A DNA stretch of 64,000 nt, from the NCBI GenBank assembly GCA_006503535.1, contig QYRS01000001.1, positions 2,542,001 through 2,606,000 on the forward strand, in the 5' to 3' direction. The notes under the pieces were generated by a model that saw only the letters and a list, made by a program, of their open reading frames with translations, ran no database searches and was not told where the DNA came from. Shown here piece by piece: positions 46,404 through 58,413 of this stretch. How positions within the stretch are numbered: the stretch's first letter is position 1; each line of letters starts with the position of its first letter. Source of the DNA: Arthrinium phaeospermum (taxonomy: Eukaryota > Ascomycota > Sordariomycetes > Amphisphaeriales > Apiosporaceae). Position numbers and translations under genes: made by a program.

Positions 46404-49213
46404 ATGACGACAATGATTTCCCCCGCCAAGATCATCCTGCTCGCGGCCCATCTCGCTACTAAATCCGACATCGACAGCCTAACATCGCTGGCCCTGCGTC
46501 ACGACAAGGTACTCCAGAAGGAGTTGGTTCTGCGCATCCTCTTGACCTGTCTTCCCGAGACGGTCGATTCCAACAATTATGTGTCGCTTATCGAGTGCCT
46601 AAGGTCGGAAGTGGCCGAAGACATCGAGGAAGACCAGTGTCCAGAGGTCGACTGGTCCTCTGTAGAACACTTCACGGATGCCGAAGCCGCCAAGAAGGTC
46701 CGGAAGCTGCGACTGCTTCCGCTCAAGTCGCCCAATGCGCCCGAAGACGCCGCCGACGACCCCATCAGTCTTTTCCTAATCCACCGCGCCCACCGAGTAG
46801 ACGAAGAAGCCGGATTGCTTACACAACTCCCTGACTTGATTGTGCCCTTCCTGGACCATGCGCCCTGCATTCGTGCATGGATGATCTCGGCACTCTTGCC
46901 TCTCCTTCGCCGCAACTACGAATACTACCCAGATGCGCCGATACCACATACCTTGTCAGCATTTGAGAAACTTGACGACCGTGCCGCTGTTAGCGTACTG
47001 CTCGACCAAACCGGTGCTCGCGAAGAGGACGGAAGACGCAGGCCCCCGAAGATGCGGAGTCTTCCGCGCCGAAAATATCATGCCCAGGCTGGGAAGAGAT
47101 GCTTGAATGGCTCACTTTGCAAGCATCAAGGTCATGGAGAGTCGCAGTGAAAGCCATCGAAGATTGGGATGGTCCTGAAGATGTCGACATAGGAGGTTAT
47201 GGTACGATGTGGCTCGGGGATGATGAGCAGAGTTATCTTGATCAGAGGTACGCGAGAGCTGCGCTGGCTTCGGCGTACTTGATCACCGAGGCCTCAGTCG
47301 AGGCTCTGTCAGGGGTGAACTCGGTCATCACCAAGGTCATGAACATGGGCGAAGACCCATGTCCCACTCTACAAGTAGCCTCGTCCCTGCTGTCGCCCCT
47401 GCCAGACCTGACCAGCGAGCTTATCGTCTCCGCGCGAAATGCAACATATATGCGTAACGACCTGCTCGAAGAATCCAATGTCCTGACGTCTCCCAAAAAG
47501 CTGTCTGCGCAGCTACTGCATGCACTAACACTGAGTGCGTTCATCCTGACCAAGTCCGGCACGCTTTGCAACGTTCGAAGAGCCGGAGAGCTCGCATTTC
47601 TGCAAGACGAACGCGAACAAAAGGCAGAGGCCAGCAAGTTCCTCCGCAACCTTCGCAACCACGCCCCGAAAACCGAGGATAAATATTGGATGCGAGCTCG
47701 CAATGAGTTGTTGTGGCTACGAGACTGGGGCGCTGAAGAAGTCTCGGATGCTGCCTCCGATCTCCGCATTCAGGGTGTGTTTGGGCAACTAAACCGAGAA
47801 TTCCTCGAGACGGAGTGTCTCAAGGCAATCCTTACGAGCGGTCGTGAGTACCCCAAGGACAGGCAGTCTGGGAATTGGTCGCTAACTGGTACTAGGTTAC
47901 GCTCTCGCCCGGTCCATATATGAAGACTCTCCTGAAAGGCCACTGCCAGATGAATTACTGGCAGAAACCATTATTGGCTCGGCCATGACAGCTTACGACA
48001 ATGCCTCAAACCCGAATAGGACCCGTGGTGGTCTTCTGAAAGCCGACGACATGTAAGTTTCTAACCGTAAACATGAACCAAACTCAGCACTGACAACTTC
48101 TAGCATTCATGCGTTCCCCAAAACCATCCCTGAAGACGGCCCAGATGCCAGAAAGATTGAGGCTTTGTTGAAGGCGACACACGGGCTCGGCGAGTATCGC
48201 CTTGTCCTGAAGCAAGGCGAACCTTTTACTCCGGTAGTGCTACGTGTGCACTCGGATCCGATCTCTATTATTGGCAAGCTTCTCGAACAAAACCCAAAAA
48301 GCTATACACGCCTTCATGCGTTATTAGAGATCGGCGAGAACATGGCCAAGGCTGGACTGCCGAGCCAGGAGAAGGCCACAAAATTCTCTCCGTCTTCCGA
48401 GTCTGGTCCCGATCAGCAATTCATGGTCGAGAAACGTATCACGGCAATGTGTGTAGATGCGGCACTGACCGAGGATGACTTTGAGACCGCGTATTCTTAC
48501 GTCGTCAATCGCTTGGCTTCAACAGGTGGCCCCGCGCAGGTGAAAGCGGCGAATGGAACTGCTTCATCCACTGTTTTTGATGAATACTCCTGGAAAGCAG
48601 CGCTACAGGCGGGCAAATACCGCCGTACTACCCGACGGTACGACCTACACATATCGGAACATCGAATGGAAACCTCGAGATTCGCCATTTGGAGCAGCGC
48701 ATGGAGTGTTTGTCGACCGCCTTGCGCATCGCTCCCCCCGCGACGCTGCAGGAGATATTGAACGTCTTCCGCCGCTGCGAGGAGGAGCTGGACGCGGCAA
48801 TCAAGGCCGAGGAGCAGCAGGAGACGGCGTGGGACAACCAGGGCGACAACGTCCAGGCCATGCCGGGCGGGTTTAATAGCACCGTGCCAGCGGGCGTGGT
48901 CAAGTACTCGAACCCGAAGCCGTCGCGGCAGCAGGAGGAGGCGCCCATGTCGCTGTTCGACCTGTCGCGGGCCAGCATGGCGCGGGCGCAGCGCAACTTC
49001 TCCGGCCTCGCCAGCTTGCAGCAGAGCAGCGGCCAGACCACGACCGCCAGGGGCATCGACCAGCCGCAGCAGCACCACGACGATGGCGAGGAGGCCGCGA
49101 GGGTCCGGAAGCGGGACCAGCTCCGCGAGGCCGCGGTCGGGACCCTGGCGTCGGGGGTGGGTTGGCTTATCGGGGCAACGCCGGCTGTCGATCGGTCACA
49201 GGAGAGGGAATGA
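46404..49213 (+). CDS. Sec39-family Golgi-ER tethering factor, two frameshifts
   Basis: Three exons: 46404-47843, 47896-48052 and 48104-49213; introns are 52 and 51 bp. The start MTTMISPAKIILLAAHLATK is followed by a helical-repeat body: VLQKELVLRILLTCLPETVD, VPFLDHAPCIRAWMISALLP, LKATHGLGEYRLVLKQGEPF, and a C-terminal stretch HLEQRMECLSTALRIAPPAT. This matches the Sec39 domain of the Dsl1 complex, which tethers COPI vesicles at the ER. The tail is Gln/Ser-rich with a conserved SLFDLSRASMARAQRNFSGL. Breaks lie near 47030 (after EEDG; one base) and near 48620-48655. Between them the frame is open for about 1.6 kb, so the damage is lighter than in AP-1 gamma. Confidence 0.9.
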
Positions 49214-49478
49214 GGTGGGGGCGACGATGTACGAATGGACAAATGAGCAAATGAAGCATACTACTATTCTACAGTTACTACAAAATACATTAATCAGTAT
49301 CACCAGTTTTAATCAGGATTTCCAGAGCTGACACAAAGACTTCTATGAGTTGCTACTAAGAAACACCAAGTTGCGTTTTAGGAAATAACAAAATCAATAT
49401 TATCAGTTAACAATTACATGGTAAGTGTATTAAGAAAACCCCAAGTGAACACATCCGCTCCCTCGTTTCCCAAACAAA

Positions 49479-52400
49479 TCAATGCGCGCACCCCTTGATG
49501 ATAGGGGCGACAGCTCTGCTGAGTTGTAGCAGCTCTCTTTCCCCCTTTCTCAACCAATGCGACATGGCCGGCCGACCCCGGCTCAGGAAAGACGGTTTCC
49601 TCTTTGCGTCCGCGATGGCCTTCTTCGCCACCCTGCAGCCCGTCGGGGTCGTGGGCAGGACCGGCAGGCCATCGGAGCGGAAACTTGGAGGTGTTTATCG
49701 TCGATGTCGGCTTGGTGGTGGCGGTGGTTATGTTTATGCTGCGTGGTGGTTAGCGACGAGTTCAGTATACGCCACTGTTGCTGGTAATAGTCTTCCAGTG
49801 GGTGGTTTGGAGCGTTTTTACAACAATAATCATCAAGATTATGTATACACGTACTGACCTGTTGATTGTTGATCGGCATCCTTCATGGCCTCGTCGTCCT
49901 GCGCATCACCTTCGGGCCGGCGTGCCGGATAGCATGGCGCGCCTTCTCAATAGCCACCTCCGACGTCAAGGACATACCCGACAGCCGCCTCGTCCCTGTA
50001 AAGCGGCGCAACGCTGCCCTCGTCGCCACTGCTGGTGTCGCTTCCGCTGCCGCCCGCGCTACCACCGCCTCGGAGACTGACGTTGCTGTTATTGTTCTTC
50101 CTGTAGGGCACCGGGTTGGCGAACGCATCGCTGCTCCTCCTGTTCGCAGACCTTGCGCCTGCCGCCCCCTCCGGAGTCGGAGAGGGAGGATAAAAGCGCT
50201 GGGCCACGGCCCGCCCGGCGTCCCGGTGCTGGCCTTGTTGCTGCTCGCGGGTCGGTATGGCGCGCCTGGGGGTTGGTCCCTCTGCTGAAGTGCTGTTGCG
50301 TGGCGGCGAAGGTGGCGGCCATGACGTCGTTGCTGCTCCTCTGGTACGGTGGCTGTGTCATGTCCTGCTGCTGCTGCTCGAAGCTGCGCTGCCGGGCCGA
50401 CTCGAACTGCGCGCCGCGTAGGCCGGGGCTTTGGGAGGTGGCTTTTTTGTTGCCAAAGCCCAGGAAGGCATTGTACGTCATCCTTTCGGCCTCGTCCCTG
50501 GCTGATCCGCCGGGGCGGTGCTGCTCGTAAAAGGCTATGTTCATTTCGGGATCCGGATCGCCTAACCCGGGCAGGCGGCGTTTGGTTGCAGAGCCGGGTT
50601 GTGGGGGAGCAGAAGGAACAGGAGCAGCAGCAGCTGTAGGCTTATACGTCCGCTGCTTGTCGTTGCTTGCCTGCGAAGAATCGAAGGGCGGGAATAGCCA
50701 GTAGGCGGTTGTCTCATCGCCGGAGATGCAGGGGCAGGGGCATCAGTAGTAGCAGTATGTGGCCGCTTGTTGTTATTGCCTCCCTGTGAAGAAATCGAAG
50801 GGCGAGAATAGCCAGTAGGCGGTTGTCTCATCGCCGGAGATGCAGTAGCAGGAGCATCAGCAGTATCGGTATGGGGTCGCTTGTTTTTATTGCCTCCCAG
50901 TGAAGCAACTGACGGCTGTGAAGCACCTGAAGGGCGGGAATAGCCAACAGGCGGCTGCCTTGTAATAGGAGACGAAGCAGCACTTGCACTGGTAGTTGCC
51001 TTGCCGTTGGTGGCAGCGGCGGTGGCGGCGGCGGCGGCGGCTGCTGTGGAGGAAGAGGAATAGGGCCCGCGGCCTGCGCCTGTGCATCTTCCAGAGCGAT
51101 GGCCTTCTCTAGCTCTGCTACATGCTCCTCAAACTCTCTGGGGGTCATATTCAGCGGACTGCTCATATCAAAGCGTCGCGGGCGGCCTTCGATCGCGGAA
51201 TTATAGCGCTCCATCTCGAACTCCTGACCGCGCCGAGTCATCGCTTCCCAGGTCTCCGGGTGCTCGCGGTACCGCTGCCCATCGGGGGGCCGCCGCCCTT
51301 CAGGCCAGCCATCATCGGGCCGCTGCCGGGACCCCATATCTTCTCTATTTCCGCATCGGTTAACGGCTTCTGCGCGGCCTGGACCATGCCCGGTCCTGGT
51401 CGAGGTTGACGAAGCCGCCGATGGAGTTGTAGTCAGCGGGCACCGGCGCCGGGTCGGGCCTGTTCAGGTCGTCGTCGAGGATGAGGTGTCCATTGGAATT
51501 CTGTGCGATGGCTCTAGCCAACCCTTGTCCGCGGACGGGCTCTTGAGACTGGGTTTGGGCGATGCCTGCGGCTTGTGCGATGGCTCTAGCCAACCCTTGT
51601 CCGCGGACGGGCTCTTGAGACTGGGTTTGGGCGATGCCTGCGGCTTCGTCTGCAGTGGCTGGCGCGTCTGCGGGCGCGTCTGAGGGTGCGTCTGAGGTGC
51701 GACTGCGGGTGCGACGTTGGCCGCGGTGGTTGATACAGTGGCGATTGTTGCGGCGTATTTCCTTTCGCCCTCGTTGAGCGGCGGGGCGTCGGGCATCTCT
51801 TCCTCTCTGCTGAAGAAGCCGCCGTCGTCGTGCTCGTCCAGGTTCTCCTTGCAAGAGCCGTCAAACGAGCACGACCGCTTGTCGCGATCCTCGCAGAAGC
51901 GCTCGGCCCACTTCCTTATGTTGACTTGGGCGTAGTCGCAGTTTCGCCACTGGTTGCCGCTGGCGTCGTTGGACGTGGCCCACGAGTCGGTGCCGTAGAA
52001 CTTGGCCCACAGGTTGGGGTCCACGAGCGTCTGGTCGGGCTTCTTGGGTTGGTACATGCTCTGGATGCAGGCGAGGTTTCGTGCGGTGCGGCTCGAGAGG
52101 AAAGGGTGTGATGCGGTGCCGGGGAAGCTGGTGCCAAGGCGTGTTCACGGTTGTTGACGTCGTAGAAGCGGAAGCCTCGAATGAGGTCCGCAAGGTCTTT
52201 CGCGGCTGGCCGCTGCCCTGAGGCACGCGGCGCCATGGGGGAAGACCTGGGAGTAACCTTGGGCTCCTCCTTTCGAGGTGGTTGGTCCCGCGCCGCCCAA
52301 GATAAGTCGAGGGACTTTCTGCGCAACAAACCACCCCCAGCTCCGCCGTAGACGAAGCTGTCGCCCTTTAGACTCCTTCGCGACCTCCCTCTCCGCGGCC

Positions 52401-53621
52401 GACATCTTGGAACCGTTGCGACGCAGATGCTTGATCTCGGCCGAACGCGAGCGCTCGTTGATCTCGAGCCAACCGCGCATCAGCTTCTTGGCTTCGAGCA
52501 TACGCCGCTCCTCGTCGCTCTTGCACTCGGCCGTGCGAGATAGGCATCGAGGCACTCGTCGATGTCTGCGGCTACCTCGTCCTCATCATCACTGCCGTCT
52601 TCCATGTCATCGTCGTAGAAAGTTTCGCCGAGAAATCGTCAACCTCATCGTCTGTGCTGAAAAGAGGAGACTTGTCGCCGCCAGCATCATGCCCGTGAAC
52701 GTGGGCCATCTTCGCACTCACGATAACCCGGACTTATCATGGGCCGGCCCCTGCTCTCCCTCGTCAAAGGTGACCCTCACGTCGCCCTCCGAAAGCTCCG
52801 TCAAAGCCTCTAGCTGGGCTTCAGCTGCACCGTCTCCCCCATCTTCGTACCCTTCTACCTCCTGTTTACCTTCCCCTTCATTATCAGTATCAGAACCATG
52901 GGCCCGCATCCTCTGCACACACATATAGGCGTGATCATTAAGCGTGCGCGTAATCTCCTTAATCTTCGCCGCCTCGCGGTCGACGCTGCCTCCGTCGGCA
53001 CCATCCACGTTGCCCAACTCGGCCAAAGTCCATCCGTGAAGTGCTCGGCGGCGTCGTTCCGCGTGGCCCGCACCGCGTCGATGAGCGACGCGATGGTGTT
53101 GTTGATGCGCACCCGGCGCGGTCGCGCTTCCGGTCCTGGGCCTCCTTCTGCTGCTGCGCCTCCGCATGCTCTTGCAGCCTGGCCGCCTTGGCCGGCGACA
53201 CTCCCGCCTTCGCTTTGCCTGCGGCCTTCTTGCGGAGCCGCTCCTGGAGGGCCTCGATCTCGCGCCTCTCGCGGAGCCGCTGCCGGACACCTGGCGACGT
53301 TCCCGCCGGCGCTGGCCGCGAGCATCTTGCGCCTGGCCTGCTGCTCTTCGGCGCGCCCTCTTCTTTTGACTGATGGTGAACCCATTCGAATTCGTCCTGC
53401 AGTACGAAGGCGTTGGGGTCAGGTGCGGTATGCGTATTTGCCCGTTTGTAGCTCGGCATCTTTTGCGCCAGGATGTGTTAACGAACAGCTACTTTGAATG
53501 ATCTGGGAGGAGACAACGGGTCTCAAAAGACAAACAAGGAACAGAAATGGGTGGCATAACACTTACCGGGAACGATCTCATCCTCCCCCACCTGCTTTGC
53601 CCAGCTTTTCTGTGTTGCCAT
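49479..53621 (-). CDS. Large repeat-rich orphan protein, heavily frameshifted
   Basis: A single locus inferred from coding-like segments that tile all three minus frames. The probable first exon is 53621-53567 (MATQKSWAKQVGEDEIVPG), the second starts near 53459 (MPSYKRANTHTAPDPNAFVL). Further segments include a coiled coil (RERREIEALQERLRKKAAG), VRINNTIASLIDAVRATRND, an acidic stretch, RNGSKMSAAEREVAKESKG, NLWAKFYGTDSWATSNDASG with nearby cysteines, a 24-residue tandem duplication (51502-51645), a 39-residue repeat (50641-50990) and a Gly/Ser-rich region. The last exon starts about 49710 and ends SRAVAPIIKGCAH. I count at least eight breaks. No domain is recognised. It may be two genes; a chromatin- or nucleus-related role would be speculation. 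Confidence 0.55.
50641..50990. repeat. Three copies of a 117-bp coding repeat
   Basis: Imperfect units of about 117 bp (39 codons) starting near 50645, 50762 and 50879. On the minus strand each encodes a version of RQPPTGYSRPS followed by GGNNNKRPHT and an Ala/Pro linker. The first two copies are closest; the third is more diverged. Confidence 0.8.
51502..51645. repeat. 72-bp in-frame tandem duplication
   Basis: 51502-51573 and 51574-51645 appear identical. The unit is 24 codons and encodes a Pro/Ser/Lys-rich segment containing SPKPSLKSPSADKGWLEPSH on the minus strand. Confidence 0.93.
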
Positions 53622-55451
53622 GATGGCGATGACTCTTTACCCAGTAGCAGCCAATTCTTCCCGATTTGAGAAAGAGCGATGGATAGATAGATGGTGACTT
53701 GAATAAAAAGGGATGTTTATATCAATAGATAACGGGCCTGCCTCCTGGGGCCTCAAGTCGGCTTATTATTTCTCTTTCGATTTATGAACAAGCTGAAGAG
53801 AGAGCAAGAGAACTGATAGCTATGGAAAAGCAGAATGTCGTCCATATTCAGGTCAAAGAGAAGCAGATGGTATCGGAGCTGAGGCTTTGTGCCCCTAGAC
53901 TTCCTCTTTCGGTATCATCATACGCTTTCTGGGAGATGCTTCCGGCTTGGGCCTTTGTTGTCTCACTTGAGAACAGCAGACTCACTGCACTTAGGCAGGC
54001 CATTCGCATGGCTACCGCTGCGAAGACACAAAGGAGCCTATCCAAATGGATGTCCACGCTACTAGAGACATCTGGTTCGAATCATATGCTATCTGCCATG
54101 GGCTTTCAATTGGAAGGCGACGTGTATTGTGTACACACCCTCATGTTTCTAGAAATGTACGTGATTAGAAAAGTAGCTAATTAAGCCGGATCAGTTCTTG
54201 ACAACGAGAGCGGCACCTAAACTTTGAGAAGATGTGTAACCAGTGCAATCATTTCATTCAACTACATACCTATAAACCTATGCTTACACTCTGACCTGTC
54301 CTGAATAACGCCCTTTCGGACGAAATAGCAACTCATCTCGTCCCCCCTACCTGAGTCAGGCAGCATCTGAAAGCATTGGCCAGGAGACCGAATCCAGGAA
54401 TCTAACAGGTGTTGGGTCAGGCCTTACCATGTTGTGCAATTCCAAAACACGTGCATTCCAATGCTTTCATGCTAGAATGGTGCCATTGAGGCCCGCACTG
54501 TCAGTTGTTTTTCTTTGTTCGGGGACATTTACCTTGAGGTGCAGAGTCCAGGGTATGGAATGAGGCGCGCTCGCACAAAGGAAGGCGTGCAGTCGAAAAC
54601 GAATTGCTGGACAATGCTGACTGCGACATGTATATGCTTCTCCGACAAGGCTGGCGAGAGCTGCCCTTTTTCATGCAGGCTCTTTACGGCGATTGCTGAA
54701 AGTCCCATCATGCTGAAAAGGTCAGGGATTCTGGCGAGACGATTGGTTTATGGGCGAGTTCATTGTGTTTACGGAAAGTCGTGTCAAGTGTTGCACCATT
54801 GGTGGAATTTGCGATCAATTACGAGTTGCACTTTGCTGTTTGCTGGCCATATCATGCTGAGAGGTCTCTTGACCTATGCCGGCAAAATGCTGCTGAAAAC
54901 TCTGCAGTCGTTATGCTTCGTCAAGTCTCGAAACCCTCGGAACTGAAAATAATGATACAAGTGTGGCTGAAAAGGGTGAATAAGGCGATCTTGGTGGTGT
55001 CCACGGCAGAAACGAGATGTGGGTGTGGTGAGATCCAGCGAAGGTGGCAAGATATTGGGGAATAGTCGCGAGAAACCTCGGGGTGCCGCATTAACTCAAA
55101 CCCACGTCCGCAGAGTCCTTCCAAACACAGACGTCACCTGGTCAATACCGTCGAAAACATCCGGGCACCACCACTGTCGGTCTCCCCTTCCAAGATTAGG
55201 ATAGAAATAGGAAACAAGTGGGGGAATGCCTTTTTCCTTCCTGCCTGCCGTATGAAACTCCTCGTGGCAAATTTTCTGGTATCCGCCGCATTCGTATGCC
55301 TAGAGACAACAAGAGATATGAGATCAAGCTAGAGAGGACTTATCTTGAACCGCCTGTCCAAGACAAAATCACCGGAAAGACACTCGGAGAGGGCCCGAAA
55401 GACATCAAGTCAGGACTGGCCAGAAACTCGCCGAGATTACCTTGCTGACCA
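53622..55451. other. Spacer
   Basis: About 1.8 kb. ORFs at 53822-54184 and 54515-54946 (plus) have no domain, and I do not support them as genes. It should hold the promoter of the orphan gene and the 3' end of the RNA-binding protein gene. Confidence 0.5.
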
Positions 55452-56725
55452 CTAAGCAGCACCACCTCCGTAAGCATCGCGCTCAGGGCGGGAGCCCGAC
55501 TCAGCGTAGCCAGAAGGGGCCGCATCGCGGGATCGAGCCTCGCGCTCAGGGCGTTCGTAGCCACGGTCTCTGTCGCCGCCGCCGCCACGACCGCCGTAGC
55601 GTCCACTGTCGCGGTCATCGCGACCACCGCTGGCGTAGCGGTCAGTACGGCCGGCGCTGCCGGTGTAGGTGTCGTCGCGGTCGCGTCTCTCGTAGCCGCC
55701 ACCACCGCCACCGCGCTCCTCTCTGTATCCACCTCTTTCCTCGCGGTAAGTACGGTCGTATCCACGGTCGTCACGGTAGTTTCGATCATAGCCGCGGTCA
55801 TAGCCGCGATCATCACGGCGATCATAGCCACCTCCGCCGCCACCTCCTCGGTAACGGTAAGGATCATCACGGCCGCCATAGCCACCGCCGTAGCCACCAC
55901 CACCGCCACCGTAACCGCCGCCACCGCGGCGACCACGGTCATCGAAACGACGGCCACCCTCTGATTCTGGATTGTGAGAATTGGATCTAGTAACATATGG
56001 GCTGTTGGGGTAAACTCACCTCGCTTGGGAGGACCGAAGTACTTGCCGGGGGTGGGAGTACGAGGACGGGCGCGGCGGGCCTTCTCGATGCTCAAGGTAC
56101 GACCATCGATGACCTCGCCTTGCAGGCCATCCTTGGCTGCATCGGCCTGATCTGAGGTAACCATCTTGACGAAGCCGAAACCGCGGGACTCCTTGTGTGG
56201 GATCCTTCATGATCTGGCACTTCTCAACCTCGCCGTACTTCTCGAAGAGGCGCGTAACCTCGCCTTCAGTCAGTCTGGGATGGATGCCAGTCACGAACAG
56301 GTTGGAGCCGGGGTTGATGGCGCCGTCTTCATCGTTCTTGTGACCACCGTCATCCTTCATGTTGCTGTACCGACTTCGCGTTAGGATTAGGGTCGTGTGA
56401 CTGTGTAAAATACGATTGAGTTGCTTACGTGTCATTGTTGCCGTTGGGCGAGGCTGAGCGGCGACGGGTATCGTGTCCATCATCGCGAGAGGCGCGAGGG
56501 AAGCGCTTCGCTGGTCGCGCTCGTATCGAGGACCATCGTCTGTTAGCAGCAAGAAGAATTAGCAAGATGAAAACGCGACGTGGAGCGCAGAGTTAATTAG
56601 ATGCGGCAAAACACCATTGAAAGCATTGAGGCGCCACAGTGGTGAGAATAGAATGGTGCTTGGGTGTACTTACCTTCGAAGCGATCGCCGTCAGCAGTCT
56701 CATAGTCCATAGCAGCGGTAGCCAT
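55452..56725 (-). CDS. Tra2/SR-like RNA-binding protein with RGG/RS tail, three missing bases
   Basis: Four exons: 56725-56674, 56539-56429, 56373-56020 and 55960-55452; introns are 134, 55 and 59 bp. A short N-terminus (MATAAMDYETADGDRFE) leads to an Arg/Ser stretch (RRRSASPNGNND), then one RRM: RNP2 NLFVTGI, later RNP1 RGFGFVKM, and RTLSIEKARRARPRTPTPGK. Exon 4 is Gly/Arg/Asp/Tyr-rich (GGGGYGGGGGGYGGGY; many RGYDR units). The layout matches fungal 'transformer-SR' ribonucleoproteins, probable nuclear splicing regulators. Exon 2 lacks one base near 56494 (a C run) and exon 3 two near 56200; restoring them makes every exon phase agree. Exon 4 is intact. This is the last gene of the frameshift-rich block. 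Confidence 0.86.
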
Positions 56726-58413
56726 GATGATGGTTCAACTGAGTCTTCTCAGTTGGTTATGTCTGTGGGAAGAAAGGTGAGCGTGCTGTCACTAGCGCAG
56801 TTCGGCTGTTGAGCAGCGCGGTTGGCACGTGTAGTGGGTATGGGAAATTGGCCTAGTGCTATGGCCGAGGTGAAAAGGTGCTAAAGAAGTGATAATTGAA
56901 CTCGGGTTTGCCTGCGAACAAAAGACGAGGTTCGAAAGTATTAAGGCAATCGCACCGATTCAATCAGGCGCAGTGGATAGTGGCGAGGTTGTTGTTGTTG
57001 TTGAGAAAGAGGAATGATGATGAGAATTGCGAAATGAGAAATCGATGCAGGCAGCAGGTGTGGCTGCACTATCAGATCCCGGTTGGTGGCAGTTGACTGG
57101 CCAAGGAAAAAAAATTGTACGTGCCACCCGGGCGAAGGCAGACAGGGAGATATGACAGAAGGCAAAAAAAAGGAAAAATATTAAGCGAGGTTGACCTACC
57201 TAGCAGCACAGTGTCGAAACAAGTCACTAGATGGGTTAGTTGTCTGGGGTGAGATGTGTTCTGTCAACACAACTTGATGCCGGGTTCTCTGAATATGGCC
57301 AAAACAATGAATGAGGTTGACAAACTGCCGTAGATCCAGATCTAAAAAGTAGGATGGAGTCTTGGTTGAGAGATGCAGGATGGACGAGGCTGCCAGAATT
57401 CTAAGGTTCTAGGTTCCAAGGTTGAGCAGCAACAACAGCGAAAAGGTGGGGCTCTCAAAAAGTTCCCGTCAGTTCGCAGATTCGCCAAGTGGGGAGCATC
57501 AGTCATTCGGTGTCGGGGAGCTGGCCCGCTGTGAGCCGCACTACACTGACTCAATGCTACGTGTATGCCACTGCTTTCCACACCTTTCCGCGTGGCGGGT
57601 GCATCTAATTTCTGAAAAAATACAATAGCAGCATTCAACTCGCCTCAAGCTTTTTCAGTCTACCCGTATGTCAACGCATTTGGAATCAGTGTTTACAACC
57701 CGAGAGCGCCAATTGAGTCAGTCGGTGTGCGCATGTTATCTTGAGGAGCAGAGGGTTGCTGAAGTTCATGTAGATGTTAGATGCTGTACACGCTGTAGGT
57801 AGGCTACCGACATAAGTGTGGCCTGTGCTGTCTTGAAATGCTGCAAACAGCCAGATTAAAGCTGAAGTCAGGAATGCAGCCCGACAAGCTCTTATGGCAA
57901 CTGCAGTGCCAGATTCAGAACCTGCAAGCATCCTTTCTCTGCTTTAGTGACTAAGGCAACAAGTACCTATTGCCTTCAAAGATTTGCCTTTTCTTTCCTG
58001 CTGCCTTGTTGCATTGCCTTGATGTCGAAATATGCAGATGCAAGTTAATTGAACTTTACCGAAATGATACTCAGGGTACATGTACCTAGGAGGTACCTAC
58101 ATAGTAAAACAAACGTCGCCATAAGAGCATGCATATAAGATCAATTCTCAATAGGTTAGCTGGTAGGCAATGGAATAAATGGTTGAATATGAACATGTTG
58201 CAGTGGGATAGCTAAACAGATTTGAATTGCCAATTGAATAATGGAATAACTGATAGGTCGTGTAATAGTTGGTATTTGGGCATGACGGATGCCCAAAACA
58301 GGAGGACACCGACTGCCCTCTAACTCCAAGTCAAGCATGGATTCATGCAAGCTATGGCCATAAAGACCCACGAACAACACTATTCCCTACCAGTATCATA
58401 TCCATCCATCACA
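56726..58413. other. Spacer
   Basis: About 1.7 kb with no supportable gene. It contains a (GTT)n tract near 56990-57003 and the short palindromic stretch GTACCTAGGAGGTACC near 58081-58096. It holds the promoter of the RNA-binding protein gene and the 3' end of the glutaminase gene. Confidence 0.55.

Noticed and set aside
53822..54184. 120-codon plus-strand ORF
   Set aside because: No domain or supporting structure; probably chance.
54515..54946. 143-codon plus-strand ORF
   Set aside because: Cysteine- and leucine-rich but without recognisable motif, exon structure or leader context.
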